A stretch of DNA of 64,000 bases. Origin: Rotaria socialis. Its lineage: Eukaryota; Rotifera; Eurotatoria; Philodinida; Philodinidae. The notes below the pieces were generated by a model. It was not told where the DNA came from, searched no databases, and worked only from the letters and a program-made list of their open reading frames with translations. The DNA lies in NCBI GenBank assembly GCA_905331475.1, contig CAJNYU010000790.1, positions 1 to 64,000 on the forward strand, written 5' to 3'. This document shows positions 13,043 to 23,835 of the stretch, one piece after another; the stretch's first letter is position 1; every line of letters starts with the position of its first letter. The position numbers and the translations under genes are program-made.

Positions 13043-14239
13043 TTATACAACAGAAGTTTTGTAATATGTTTCTGAACGAAAGAACGCTATTGTCACTTGA
13101 ATCTGGTTCTCATTTCGCTGCGGTGGATTTTTCCATCTAATAGCAAGTTTTTCACCCATGGATTCACTCGTGGCCAAAAGAAGATAAAGTTCGAAAAATA
13201 ACTGATATTGTCTGATCTCCATAAGCTCAAGGTTTAAAATCAACCCTGTAACTAGAGGTGTCAGCCGTACGGCTGAGCCGCCGCGGCAGCCGAGTTTTCT
13301 ATAATATCAGCCGCCGCCGCCGCCGCCATCAAACTGCTGGTAATTTTAAGAATTTTTGGGGAGCCGCCGCTGCGAAAAAAAAAGTTTAGCCGTTGCGCCG
13401 CTGCAAGAGATTAAAAATTTTGGTAACATCATCCACCGCCGCTGACATCGATACACATGCGACCGAATCGAACATTTTTCTTTTAATTTCCATCAGCGAA
13501 TTTTTAACTCAGCCGCCGCCGTCACATAAGGGCTTGCAAATATCAACCGACGCCGCCGCTGTGGAAAAAAATTTAAGAATTTATAGCAGCCGCCGCTGAA
13601 GACATTACTCATTCAAATAAAGAGCCGCTGGAAATCTTTAAAAATTGAAAATTTTTGCCCGCCGCCGCCGTTCAACCCTTCGGCTGACACCTCTACCTGT
13701 AACACCAATACCTGTAGTTATTGCTTGCTTTGTGTATGTAGCAACGATTCCATATACAATAAGTACTGCAGTTACAAAAACGCATATATTTATAATTGGC
13801 ACCATGAACATCAAAGCTGGATATGACTTTCTTTTGCTTTTGGTAGCGCTATACTTCACGGTCCTAACAAAAATAATATAGTCTGTAGCGCTAGAAAATG
13901 ATAGCTAAGAAATAGTTTGAAATTTTTGATCAATCAATAAATACAGATTCCTGCAATCAATCTTACTAACTTGCTGAAGTTCTTGGGTAAGGACTCGCTT
14001 TTATGCAACGCTGTTGATGTTCCAGTCGACGAATAGTGATCCACAGAAGATTTAAATGTTTCAGATGGACCCACATGTGAAGAGCGATAAATATTCATCT
14101 GCTTTTCCTTCGTACATGGAGATTTGACCTAAGAAAAGAATTTGTTAGCGTAATCTCTGCAAGATTAAAATGTGAAACACGATCTAGCTCTTGTTTAATC
14201 AAGTAAATATTGTTTTCTACGATATACCTTCGAACCCAT
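13043..14239 (-). CDS. Small single-pass membrane protein, with a hAT MITE sitting as an intron
   Basis: A model of about 196 residues, function unknown. The exons are 14228-14239 (start MGSK), 13967-14128, 13697-13904 and 13043-13251, ending in TAA. Introns 1 and 2 (99 and 62 nt) are ordinary GT-AG and keep phase. Residues 1-85 are serine- and lysine-rich and presumably cytoplasmic. Residues ~88-111 (LMFMVPIINICVFVTAVLIV) form one membrane helix. The third intron, 13252-13696, is the second hAT MITE plus one base of target duplication on each side. The junction reads CAG|GTAGAG at the donor and CTCTAG|TTACAG at the acceptor, and phase is kept (G plus TT). Without the element the frame is also open across the target site. 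The last exon has no recognisable domain and is the least certain part. Alternatively the gene is simply broken by the insertion. Confidence 0.45.
13253..13695 (-). mobile_element. hAT-type MITE, copy 2, inverted relative to copy 1
   Basis: A 443-bp element nearly identical to the copy at 11918-12357, in the opposite orientation. It has the same TAGAGGTGTCAGCCG ends and its own perfect 8-bp target duplication CCTGTAAC (13245-13252 and 13696-13703). The different duplications show that the two copies inserted independently. High similarity between the copies points to recent activity of the family. On the minus strand the duplication reads GTTACAGG. It supplies the G of a GT donor before the element and the G of an AG acceptor after it. 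Confidence 0.92.
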
Positions 14240-15736
14240 TTATTCATCATGCTTTACTTAATCCTCTTGAATTATAATAAAACAGTGGTTGATATATAGT
14301 CGGCAACCATGTAGCAAAACGTTTGTCGTGGCCTGTGATAGCCTCTCGAGCTCATTATTCATGATCAATAATAGGTCTGGAGAAGGTGTGCATCTACTCC
14401 TGTTCTAAACTGGTAACTTTTGATGACTTTTTCCCATTTAAGAACACCATACTTGCACATATCTACATGGTAACTACTCATAATCCCACGCACACACCAA
14501 AATTCGTTGGATAGATACCACTTCTAATTTAAATTGTCAAACTAGTACCAGTTAGCTGGATATCCAGCTATTGGAGCTAACAGATCTATAGTCTAGAACA
14601 CATTTACCGTGGGATCTGAGATTGCGAGCGCCAAAATTTCTATCCTATATACTTGAATACTCTTTCTCAACCGTGTTTTACACAGAAAAAACAAAATTTT
14701 ATTTTTGGAGCCATTCAATAATACAGATCTCTAATAAATATTTCGATAGCACGCATAAGGCTATAAATACTTGAGATTGTTTTCAAAATACCTTTTTGTT
14801 TGCAGCAATCATGTTCATACGTTAAAATATATATCTATAAAATATTCCGACTTTTTATACTGATAGAAGAGGAACGAGATTCGATAATGTTGACATATTG
14901 CCTCAGGTTAAACATGTGTCTCCATCGAATCACCGATGGATTTTTATTCAGTCTACGTTCATATGCTCCAAGAAACCTTATCTATACCGCAGAATAAATT
15001 GTGCTGCCTACATTGCAATCACTTTTATAGATTTTAGTGTATATAAAGAATATATTTCTTATTTTATTAATCAAGTAAATCGAATATTTCGCGTTACATG
15101 CTGAAAATAAATGTAAATTCAAACAGCTACCAAAAATAATGGAAAAAAAATGACATTCCATTGTATTTTTTTGCATTGGTTTATGTCAGCAAGAAAAGTA
15201 CCTGTCGTAAGAAGGGGTCACCGTCACCAATCGCTTCTCATCTGTTGATTCAAGGCTTGCGTTATTAAAATCATCAGGCATATATGCTTGTAGAGTGGCA
15301 TAATACAATAAAGAACAAATAAAAGTGACTTTGGTAAGCTTTTGCGTAACGATCAATTCAAAAATAGATCGGACCATTGTCAAACAAAAAGATAAATCCA
15401 ATCTTCTAGACACAATCTTTTCTTTTCAGTTATCAACCTAGTCGAGAATTCAATAGTATATAAAATATTGCTTGAATTAAAATAGTTCAATAAATTGAGA
15501 AGCAAGAATTTTAAATTTAAACGAGCAAAATTCCTAACTGAAATAGAAATGAGATTAAAAGACAAGGGAAGGAAACAAATAAAAATTAGAAGGATGGATC
15601 TGGATTAGTTGTTAAATCAAGTGAGCTGTGTATATTATAGTTACTTTGAATCAACTATAGAAATTGCTCATTTTTTAGATGAATGTTGCAGGGTCGGATT
15701 TATGTAATCCATAATTTTTGCTTGATGAAATCGTCC
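14240..15736. other. Intergenic, nothing recognised
   Basis: AT-rich DNA with only short open frames (for example 14800-14997 and 15186-15413) that have no domain, no splice support and no homology that I can name. The 4-bp GTCC at 15733-15736 is a possible target duplication of the next element. Confidence 0.4.
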
Positions 15737-15940
15737 CCAGGTCAATGATTTCGAAGGACGGACACCGTAGGAACCGACCGGAAAAATGCGAAAAAATCAC
15801 CGTATCTGGCCGGAAAGCACAGGAAACCGACCGGAATTCATAGGAAAAAAATCCGGTAATTTCCGGATGGAATAACGCTTCCGCTTTCCAGCGATTTCCA
15901 GTGCTTTCAGGCCATTTCCCACCGTACCTCTACAACCTGG
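15737..15940 (+). mobile_element. CCGG-rich MITE, copy A
   Basis: A short GC-rich island of about 204 bp with ends CCAGGT and ACCTGG. It is flanked by GTCC on both sides (15733-15736 and 15941-15944), a possible 4-bp target duplication. The interior is full of CCGG, TTTCC and GGAAA words. Its right half (CTTCCGCTTTCCAGCGATTT) matches the right half of the element at 24564-24861 in the same orientation, so the two are diverged copies of one family. Confidence 0.6.
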
Positions 15941-16009
15941 GTCCAAGAAGTCGTTTTTAGTAAATAAGCATGAGAAAATCTTCAAAAATTTGTAGTCATT
16001 TAGGCTTAT

Positions 16010-16870
16010 ATCGATGATATATTCATGATGGTAAACTATAGCATAAAGGAAATTAATTATTATCTGGAAAAATCAAACAACAAAGACATAAATATTAAAA
16101 TTAGCTACCAGATTGGTACATCCGTTGACTTCCTGGATATTACTATTCAAAATGAAGATACTAAATCAAAAAAATATCTCTATAATTAGCATGCTGCTGA
16201 GCATCATACTTTACCATGTGCATTAGATCATTCTCGTCATGTTCTTCGTAATGTATTATATGCTATTTTATTACAGGCTATGTGCGTTTTTTCGAATATC
16301 TATGATTTCAATCTAGTGCTTATTCGTATGGATGTATCACTACTTTCAAATGATTATCCACCAAATTTGATTGCAAAACAATTCTAGTCATTCTTTCTTC
16401 TAAGCGGAGAACTATCTGTATTTCACGAAACGAATGACAGTACTTACGAAGGCATAAATCAGAAACTACTGTATTAACCAACATCCCATTAGAAACTATT
16501 GAAAGAGATCTAAAAGTATACAGTTCAGTTATTAATACTGCCAGAAACAAAAAAATAGGATGAAACTACCGTATACCCGTTGCTATTAATGCGGTACACT
16601 ATATACTATTGATGAGCTAACTAGAGAATTCAAAAACTGATGAAAGCTTATTAAGCATGCGCTGAATGATACCTACAGCGAATACCAGCCAAAAGCTCGA
16701 AGCATACTTCTGACAAACAAATACCTTCTAATACATACTATCAAGATTTGCAAGCTGTAGTGCAAGTTACCATATGGCTTGATCTTTGATGCTAGAAATG
16801 ATTTAAACATATTCTATCTCAAACGTTTTTGGCATGTCATGTAAATGTGGCAGTAGAGTTTAGAATCTAG
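16010..16870 (+). mobile_element. Degraded Penelope-type reverse transcriptase fragment
   Basis: Conceptual translation gives stretches typical of the C-terminal part of the reverse transcriptase found in Penelope-like retroelements. These are YQIGTSVDFLDITIQN, then HAAEHHTLPCALDHSRHVLR, then NVLYAILLQAM and LLSNDYPPNLI. The fragment has several internal stops and frame changes, no catalytic YADD-bearing part and no identifiable ends, so it is a dead, truncated copy. Such elements are abundant in bdelloid rotifers, which is one of the hints to the organism. Weak similarity continues to about 16870. Confidence 0.6.
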
Positions 16871-18268
16871 TTGAGATTGGAATTGTTGATTATTCTATAA
16901 ATGTTATGAGAGAGTGATTCATAGAAATAAAATTTTCTTAGTGAGTGATATGAGATAGTTTGATTGATTATGTAGATTCAAAAAACGCGTTTTTGTTTCC
17001 AAGATTAATTGTGTCAATCTTTCATGGTTGAAGAGAGAGAAATGAGAAAGATTCTGAAAAGATGTTTGTTTCAATGCGCGGGACATTGGGACGTAGGGGC
17101 ATTGATTTTTTTTTCTTTCGTTATGCATTCGAGGAAAAGACAGAAGAGAGTTTCGCTATCGTAATTTCGAAGTACGGGTCTCGAGCAGGTCGAATGGGAA
17201 TGGAATTTTTTTTATATCGAATGATATGGAAGGAAAGGAATTTTTTAACAATTTTTCATGTATTTAATAAAGAAGCTTCTTATATGAGTACTCCATTTGA
17301 TGTGTTATTATCTACAATCGTTCTTCGTTAAAAAAAATAAGCTAATATAAAAGAAACTTCGTAATTTATGTCTAATCATTGTCTGTTTCATAGTGACGAT
17401 TATCAATTATAAAAGCTTAAATTAATAAAGAAATGATGACAAAAAAGTTAGATATTANTGTACTAAATCTAACTAGTAGAAAAAAATTTCCATATCGTTC
17501 ATATAATTTTATTTGCATTTTGATTTTCGAAATTGTTTTCTTGTTTTTTTTTCGCTCTCTTTTGTGTCTATTTTCTCTATCTTTAATTAAATCTATTATT
17601 CCAATCTCAACTGAATTCTCATGTCAACTGTAACATATATATTTTTCTATCTAACAATATCAGTAAACTCTGAGCACCAACTAGCGTACAAAATTATCCT
17701 ACCATTGTTTCAAAAACTCTTTATTCATTACCCCTCATATTGCACTAGTATTCTCGACAGAAAGCCAGTTTGTAATGAAAGCGAAATGTTTCCCGCGACT
17801 TCCATAACAATGCTTACGCAGTATACCAAGAAATCACATCCAACACAGTGACAAATCAACAGATCTTAAACAAGGAAGAAAACAACACAGACTCCGTCGT
17901 AAGAATTTAATTCATTGAACATCTATTTTGTTTCTTAACTCTGTGAAAAACTGAAAAAAAATCATCCTCTTTTGAACCAAGCAAAAGTGGTCAGCGTTCT
18001 TCTCGAGTTTTTTCCTTAGAATAATGCTCTCGTATTTTGAATAAAACGTTGAAGGCAAAACCATGAGAAAGGTTAAGAATATTCTCAGATTAGAAAAACA
18101 ATTGGCTTGTGTTTAGTTGATGTGAACACAGCAATAAAACGCACAATAATCATCATGTCTTGCTCATAATGACAATGCATACCTGTTATCTAATAACGTC
18201 GCAAGACTTCGTAAACCTTTTCTTTTCTTTTACTTTTTGCATGCGTAGTAAGAACTACACTCGTAATA
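16871..18268. other. Intergenic upstream of the Ly6-like gene
   Basis: AT-rich DNA with short phenylalanine- and serine-rich open frames (17062-17331, 17433-17633, 17621-17851) that look like chance frames. One ambiguous base (n) occurs at 17459. The promoter of the downstream gene should lie here, but no element can be named. Confidence 0.4.
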
Positions 18269-19093
18269 ATGGATGCTAAATGGACTTTTACACTTCTTTA
18301 TTCGATTTCAAGCCTGTGTTTCGCTACTTGTCTCATGTGTACAAAGTGTACCAATATTGCACTATTATTCGATAATCCAGTGGAATTTCCACTAACATGC
18401 GAAGCAAATTTTGTTGAAGCTAATGTTTGTCAATTAGTTTTTCATATGAACTATTTAACAAAACAAATTCATCTGAATCTTACTGGCGCAAATAATACGA
18501 TAGGGAATTATCATATAGATCTATTAGTTGAAAATAAATTTGACGAACCAAAGATTATGAATGCCAACGCCACATACATTTGTAAGACCGTAACTGACTG
18601 TGCAAAAGTCTTTTATAAGTTAACTATACAAACACTAATTAAGAATGAACCTATACTGAAAGAATTACAGGCTGCACTATACGATCCAACTGTAGTCAAT
18701 GTTCAACAGTGTTCAAATAAGCAGAACCAACCCGTCACATGTCAAAATGGCTATGGATGTCATGGAGTTGAAATAATCGAAAATGGCGAGACTGACTTTG
18801 AAGGAGAATGTAGGAATGCCAGCACGATAACAATATTTCCTCGTCAATATTTTAGAATTACACTTGTACAAGGTGATCCACCTCTTTCATCAGACTGGAA
18901 TCATCTTGGTTTTACTTGCAATAAAAACAATTTGTGTAATAGTCAACAAGAAATTAAAAAAATGGTGATACTAGCAAACGATTTCTACCCATGGGAATTT
19001 ATTGGCTTGAATGCGAGCACAAAGAAGTTTGTGAATAATAATTATCTTCTTCTGTTTTCCTTGATGTTATTCGCCTACAATTTTTTCGATTAA
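18269..19093 (+). CDS. Secreted, probably GPI-anchored cysteine-rich protein (Ly6/three-finger-like)
   Basis: A single-exon gene of 274 residues. Residues 1-20 form a signal peptide with a hydrophobic core (FTLLYSISSLCFATC). A CxxC pair (CTKC) starts the mature protein and many spaced cysteines follow. Near the C-terminus comes FTCNKNNLCNSQ, which resembles the closing C-N-x-x-x-C-N of Ly6/uPAR three-finger domains. There are several N-glycosylation sites (NLT, NNT, NAT, NAS). The last ~15 residues (YLLLFSLMLFAYNFF) are hydrophobic after a small-residue, asparagine-rich stretch, as in GPI-attachment signals. The length and extra cysteines do not fit one simple Ly6 domain, so the family call is tentative. 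The secreted, surface-anchored nature is better supported. It stands alone among transposon relics, with no neighbouring gene within about 4 kb. Confidence 0.7.
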   Translation: MDAKWTFTLLYSISSLCFATCLMCTKCTNIALLFDNPVEFPLTCEANFVEANVCQLVFHMNYLTKQIHLNLTGANNTIGNYHIDLLVENKFDEPKIMNANATYICKTVTDCAKVFYKLTIQTLIKNEPILKELQAALYDPTVVNVQQCSNKQNQPVTCQNGYGCHGVEIIENGETDFEGECRNASTITIFPRQYFRITLVQGDPPLSSDWNHLGFTCNKNNLCNSQQEIKKMVILANDFYPWEFIGLNASTKKFVNNNYLLLFSLMLFAYNFFD

Positions 19094-20988
19094 TTAAATA
19101 CGAATTTTATTCATTCAATGCATACTCTCTAACCTGTTCAAAGGTCAAAAATTTTCATACTTCATTCAATAATTTGCTTGGTAGACTTTAATAAAAAAAT
19201 TGCAGTATACGACCACATCATGATATGACATAAAAGAATTGAAGAAAAAATTGAGATATTGCTTGGTACGCATTTCAAGTTACTTTTTTGTTATGTCATC
19301 ATTTCAGAGAGTGTCGGTTTCTTTATAAGTTGCAAACTACCATGCGTTTCGACCTTTATTAATGATCTCATCAAATCGTTGTAAGTTTGTTTAATCCTTT
19401 GAACGATCATAAGACTCATAAATAAGATACGCGAATATTTTAAATTGAAATGTGTGAAGCTGCACTTCCAAGTACCAGAGAAGATAGATGGACTCATCAT
19501 TCCGTACGGATTTGCTACGAACTTATTCAGCTTCGACCCATCAGAAAATGCAAATCTAAGAGGTGAGTTTCTAAATTTTGATATAATGGCAACCTCAAGT
19601 TGAGTGATGGAAACGCCTATCGACTAATCACTTGGATGTGTTCGTTTGAATATAGCCTATTGTTATTTTTGTTGTACACTGTATCACTGATCATAATTAG
19701 TTGTTTTACCTTAGTTGTCTTTAATGCTCACGAAAATTTCAAGTTCCGAAAGCTTGTTATTTTGTAGTAAAGTGAATTTTAAGATTGAAGAAGAAAATTT
19801 GTTATCTATTTCGGTGCCCATTTTTCTCTATTGCTAGCCGCATGGTAAAACTTCTTTTGCATTGTTTTCTTCGTAATGAATTCATTTTAAGTTTTTCAGA
19901 TCTCCATTACATACATGAGAAAAAATATAAAACTGTATCTTTTTCAAAAAAAAATATTTCTCTGCTCTTATAAGTATCACTGATAAAAGTTCTGGAAATG
20001 CAATATTACTTTTTTTTGTTTAATTTCCGATACACGAAAATTAGAAAAAATACTAAATGAGAATGTTGCTGCTATTTTTCATGTATAGTAAAATATACAG
20101 GCCTCACATTTTATTATCATTTAGTGCTAAGCCTGCTAAAGTTTCAAATACATAAAGAAGAATAATATGAAATATTTGCTTAAACAGTGATCAAGAGTTT
20201 GATAAACAAAAGATTCCTAAAACAACAAAGAAAACTACAAAGGTAATTTAATGTCGATAAGAAATAGACGAAATCAAATAAAATCACAGAATACGATGTG
20301 TACTTAAGACGAAATAGCTTTTTATCAGATATACACAATTATTTTGTTATTTTTGATTAAAACACAAATTTTGCAAATAATGTGACAGTATTTAAAAAAA
20401 GGGGTAAGATAAATTGAAAATTTAGGCACACGATAATCGTATTATCTTGTACCAATATCTTGGATGACGCATTCTGAAAGCATGTTTTGATATTTTTTCA
20501 ATTTATTTTCTTTTAATTATTCTTGTCCCGAATAACTCAAGCAAGTCAGATGTTCGGATCTGACCGACTTTAAGTTGGCCCGATATCCGTCAGATCAATT
20601 TAGGATAGTCCGCTCTCGACCATCAATCGAGATCAGCATTCTCTGGAATAATCAATAATCGAGAAATAGTTTAGATAAAGACTTATTTTGAAAAATGATA
20701 CTTCGTATGTTCAATCATGCTGCTTATATTCACCTCTGTATGCATAAAAAAACGATGAATGACTAGATAGCCTATGTAAATACACTGATGATGTCGCTTT
20801 CCGTTTTACTCAAGTTCTTGTGATAAGATAATAGTAAACGATATATTTTCCATGATCTTGCCAACATTTTCGGTACAGATTTATATGATACAACCAAGAT
20901 ACGTACATACAAATTATCTTTTTAAGATCTTATGAAGATCTTACTTACCGATCCCAAGATTTGCAGATTTTGCTTACAAAATGTTTCA
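19094..20988. other. Intergenic, nothing recognised
   Basis: AT-rich DNA with no supported gene. A small more GC-rich patch at about 20535-20640 contains GATCTGACC and GTCAGATC words in inverted orientation. It may be another tiny element, but no ends can be set. Confidence 0.4.
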
Positions 20989-20996
20989 CTAGGGTG

Positions 20997-22750
20997 CAGA
21001 GTTCGGACAAGTACAAGTATAGCAATTAAAAGTATTTTACTTTTACTCGAAAAAGAAAGTTTGTACTTTTACTTATACTTCGAAGCAAGTACTGCTATAT
21101 GTACTTGCCTATGCACAAGTATACTTGCTTTTGTACTTGTACCTGAAAAAAAAGTATTTTTACTTGTACTTGCCTCTAATAAGTTCGTTAGAATACTTGT
21201 ACTTAAATAAATACGCTTGTACTTGTACTTGTACTTGCATTTGTACTTCTATTTGGGTTTGTACTTATCCTTTAACAGTTGTGTTGTTATGCCTTTTGTC
21301 GTGGAGCACCTATGCGCACTTCTATACTTTAGTTTTATAACAAAAAATCACTTTAACCTATACGCATCATCATATGCATCGTAAGTCATGCATCATGCTA
21401 TCTATCTAAGAAAGTAATGGATATGTCTTTCAAATGTATTTTCAAGACTTTCTAGGTATTTGTAAACATCATCTTCACGTATTTCTCAAAGAGAATAAAA
21501 TATATAGACAGGTAAAAACATGTGAAAATATTTGAGAACACATCGGCAGCACATAGTAAATATATATAGAAATGCATAAAAATACAAAGATAATGCTTTT
21601 TATTTCCCGTGCTGTCATCTCCAATAATCTTAAAGAAAATGTTGTAGCATCATCAGTTCCAAGTTTAAGAAAAAAACAGTGGTATTCAAATCCTAACTTC
21701 CTTTTCTTTCATAGCGAGATTCGTCAAACACTGTTTGTTTTAATTGGTATGGTTTCCGTTCAAGTTCGTACATTATACTGATAAATTACAATGTAAATAA
21801 GAATTGTTGTAGTGTATTAGAAAACTCATCCATAAACATCAAGTATAATTTAGGTCGATTATCGCATCCAAAATTCACAAACACTAGCACATGATGCTAC
21901 AGTGAATTTTTAAAATGTTATCGACATGATTATTTTTTAATATTGATTCTTAAATTTTGGAAAATAATTTTCAGTGAAAAATGTTTTTGAATACGTATGC
22001 GTATAATGATTATTTCTTTGAAAGTAGAATTTACATGATTTAATTCATTCTGAGAATATTGCACTTATAGAAACAACTTATCACATCTATTTTGACTATG
22101 CTGAAATTTCAAAAGCTTGACCATACTGCGCACGTAAATTATCTTTTTACAAAAGTTAATGGTCAAATCATTTTTTTTCTATATAAACATATCCTTTTAT
22201 TCTAACTCGATTTATTTTCTTGTTCATAAATCACGTCCAAAATATCACAATTATACGTAAATAAACTTCACAAAATGAATAATCATGTATAATTAAAGCT
22301 TATCACAGTAACCTTGTTTATTGAAAGCCAAAATGTTAAATAAACAATTAATCAATGGATAAAAAAAGATAACTTCATATACTGGCCATATGAATTTCAG
22401 CCTTTCCTTCGAAATGCAGTTCCATATAAGTATTGAACTCGAAAACAGAATTATGTAACAAAAAACTTTCTAAAGTAAATATATTAAGTGCAAGTACAAG
22501 TATAATACACCTACAAGTACCAAGTATAGTACTTATGGTGAAAGTACAAGTATTAGTACGTGGTACTTGCTCAAGTAAAAGGTACTAATGCAAGTACTAA
22601 GTATATATTTTTAAGTATAAGTACGAGTACCAAACCCATCTGATGAGTACTGATACTTGTACTTGAATTTTGAACCAAGTATTTGTTACTTGTACTTATA
22701 CTCGAAAAAGTACAAAAAGTAAGGGTACAAATAATTTCGTCCGAGCTCTG
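20997..22750. mobile_element. Non-autonomous hAT transposon with AAGTAC-rich arms
   Basis: A 1754-bp element. The left end is CAGAGTTCGGACAAGTACAA and the right end, read on the other strand, is CAGAGCTCGGACGAAAT. A perfect 8-bp target duplication CTAGGGTG flanks it (20989-20996 and 22751-22758). Both ends carry arms of about 270-350 bp (20997-21270 and 22485-22735) packed with AAGTAC/GTACTT words, partly in tandem (three GTACTT in a row near 21208-21230). The 1.1-kb middle is AT-rich and encodes no transposase. Dense short-motif arms suggest transposase binding sites, as known for subterminal repeats of hAT elements. Confidence 0.9.
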
Positions 22751-22758
22751 CTAGGGTG

Positions 22759-23827
22759 TGGCTATAACGATACGAAATTTTTTATCGTGATATCGAACTG
22801 TTTTATTTCAATCATCCTTTTCCTTTTACAGTTATAATTTCTTTCTCCAGGGCGTCTCACTCAACCGGAGAGAACGAGAAAGAACACGACAAAGAGGAAG
22901 AGAGAATACACATGAAAATCAGGAGAAAGTCGTTATGTACATTGATTAGGATAGAAAGAGTGCTTATATCGGCACAGTGGCGCATCTTTTTTTTCGACAT
23001 CTCAAATCAAATTTCTTTTCTTTTTCTTTCACATGTGAAACGCTGTTTAAAGTGTGAATTTAAGTTCGACACAATGTAATGCTGTTTACCGAATCAACAC
23101 TAGAAGAGCAAAAAGAAATGAGAATTCTTTGCTTTCTCTCAATGTCCTATGTGAAACAACTATGGTAGCTGAAAGCCAAATACATATGAATACGTGATGA
23201 TGCAATCTCTTTAACTACCACTTTTATTTGAGCATGCATCAAGACTGCAACAGAACAGAACAGTAGTCAAATTATTTTACTGTTTGGAAGCTGTTTTTCT
23301 TTCGTTCAAGGTGACAGTGTATTACAAGCAGCTACTATTGTGTTGCTATCACATTGAGTGTCGATCGGTCGACCGAGAGAAAGGTAAGTAAATCAAACAT
23401 GTGCAGAAATATAATTTTGATTTGAATATGATCATTGTAAACCATGATCACTGTTATTTTGCTATGCTAGAAGATGAAATGTAGCGCAATTAAAACGTTT
23501 CTATAACGGTTGATGGATGAAAACGAGATCTTTGCCACATACTTGAGTGAAGGATATCTTAAAATGTGATGCTGGTTTGGATTTTTTCATTGTTTGAGCA
23601 AGTAATTCCTCTCCGAACTGTTCGATATTATCGTTTACAGGAATATAATGATTAAAGTTATAGTTTCGGGGTGAGGGTCTTGGATGGATCCTATCCTTAA
23701 ATCGTTGGTCGTGAAATTATAATTCAGGATCACACTGGATAAACGAACTTCTGTCTTCTAGTATTATGCTAATAGGCCCTCTATGATTGATGCTGTTTTA
23801 GTAAAATTTATTTTTCTTTGGTGAAAC
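22759..23827. other. Intergenic, nothing recognised
   Basis: AT-rich DNA between two transposons, with purine-rich (22850-22930) and other low-complexity stretches. No coding frame of note. Confidence 0.45.
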
Positions 23828-23835
23828 TCTTTATT

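Noticed and set aside
20932-21340. Open frames rich in tyrosine, leucine and cysteine
   Set aside because: They are translations of the GTACTT tandem arm of the hAT element.
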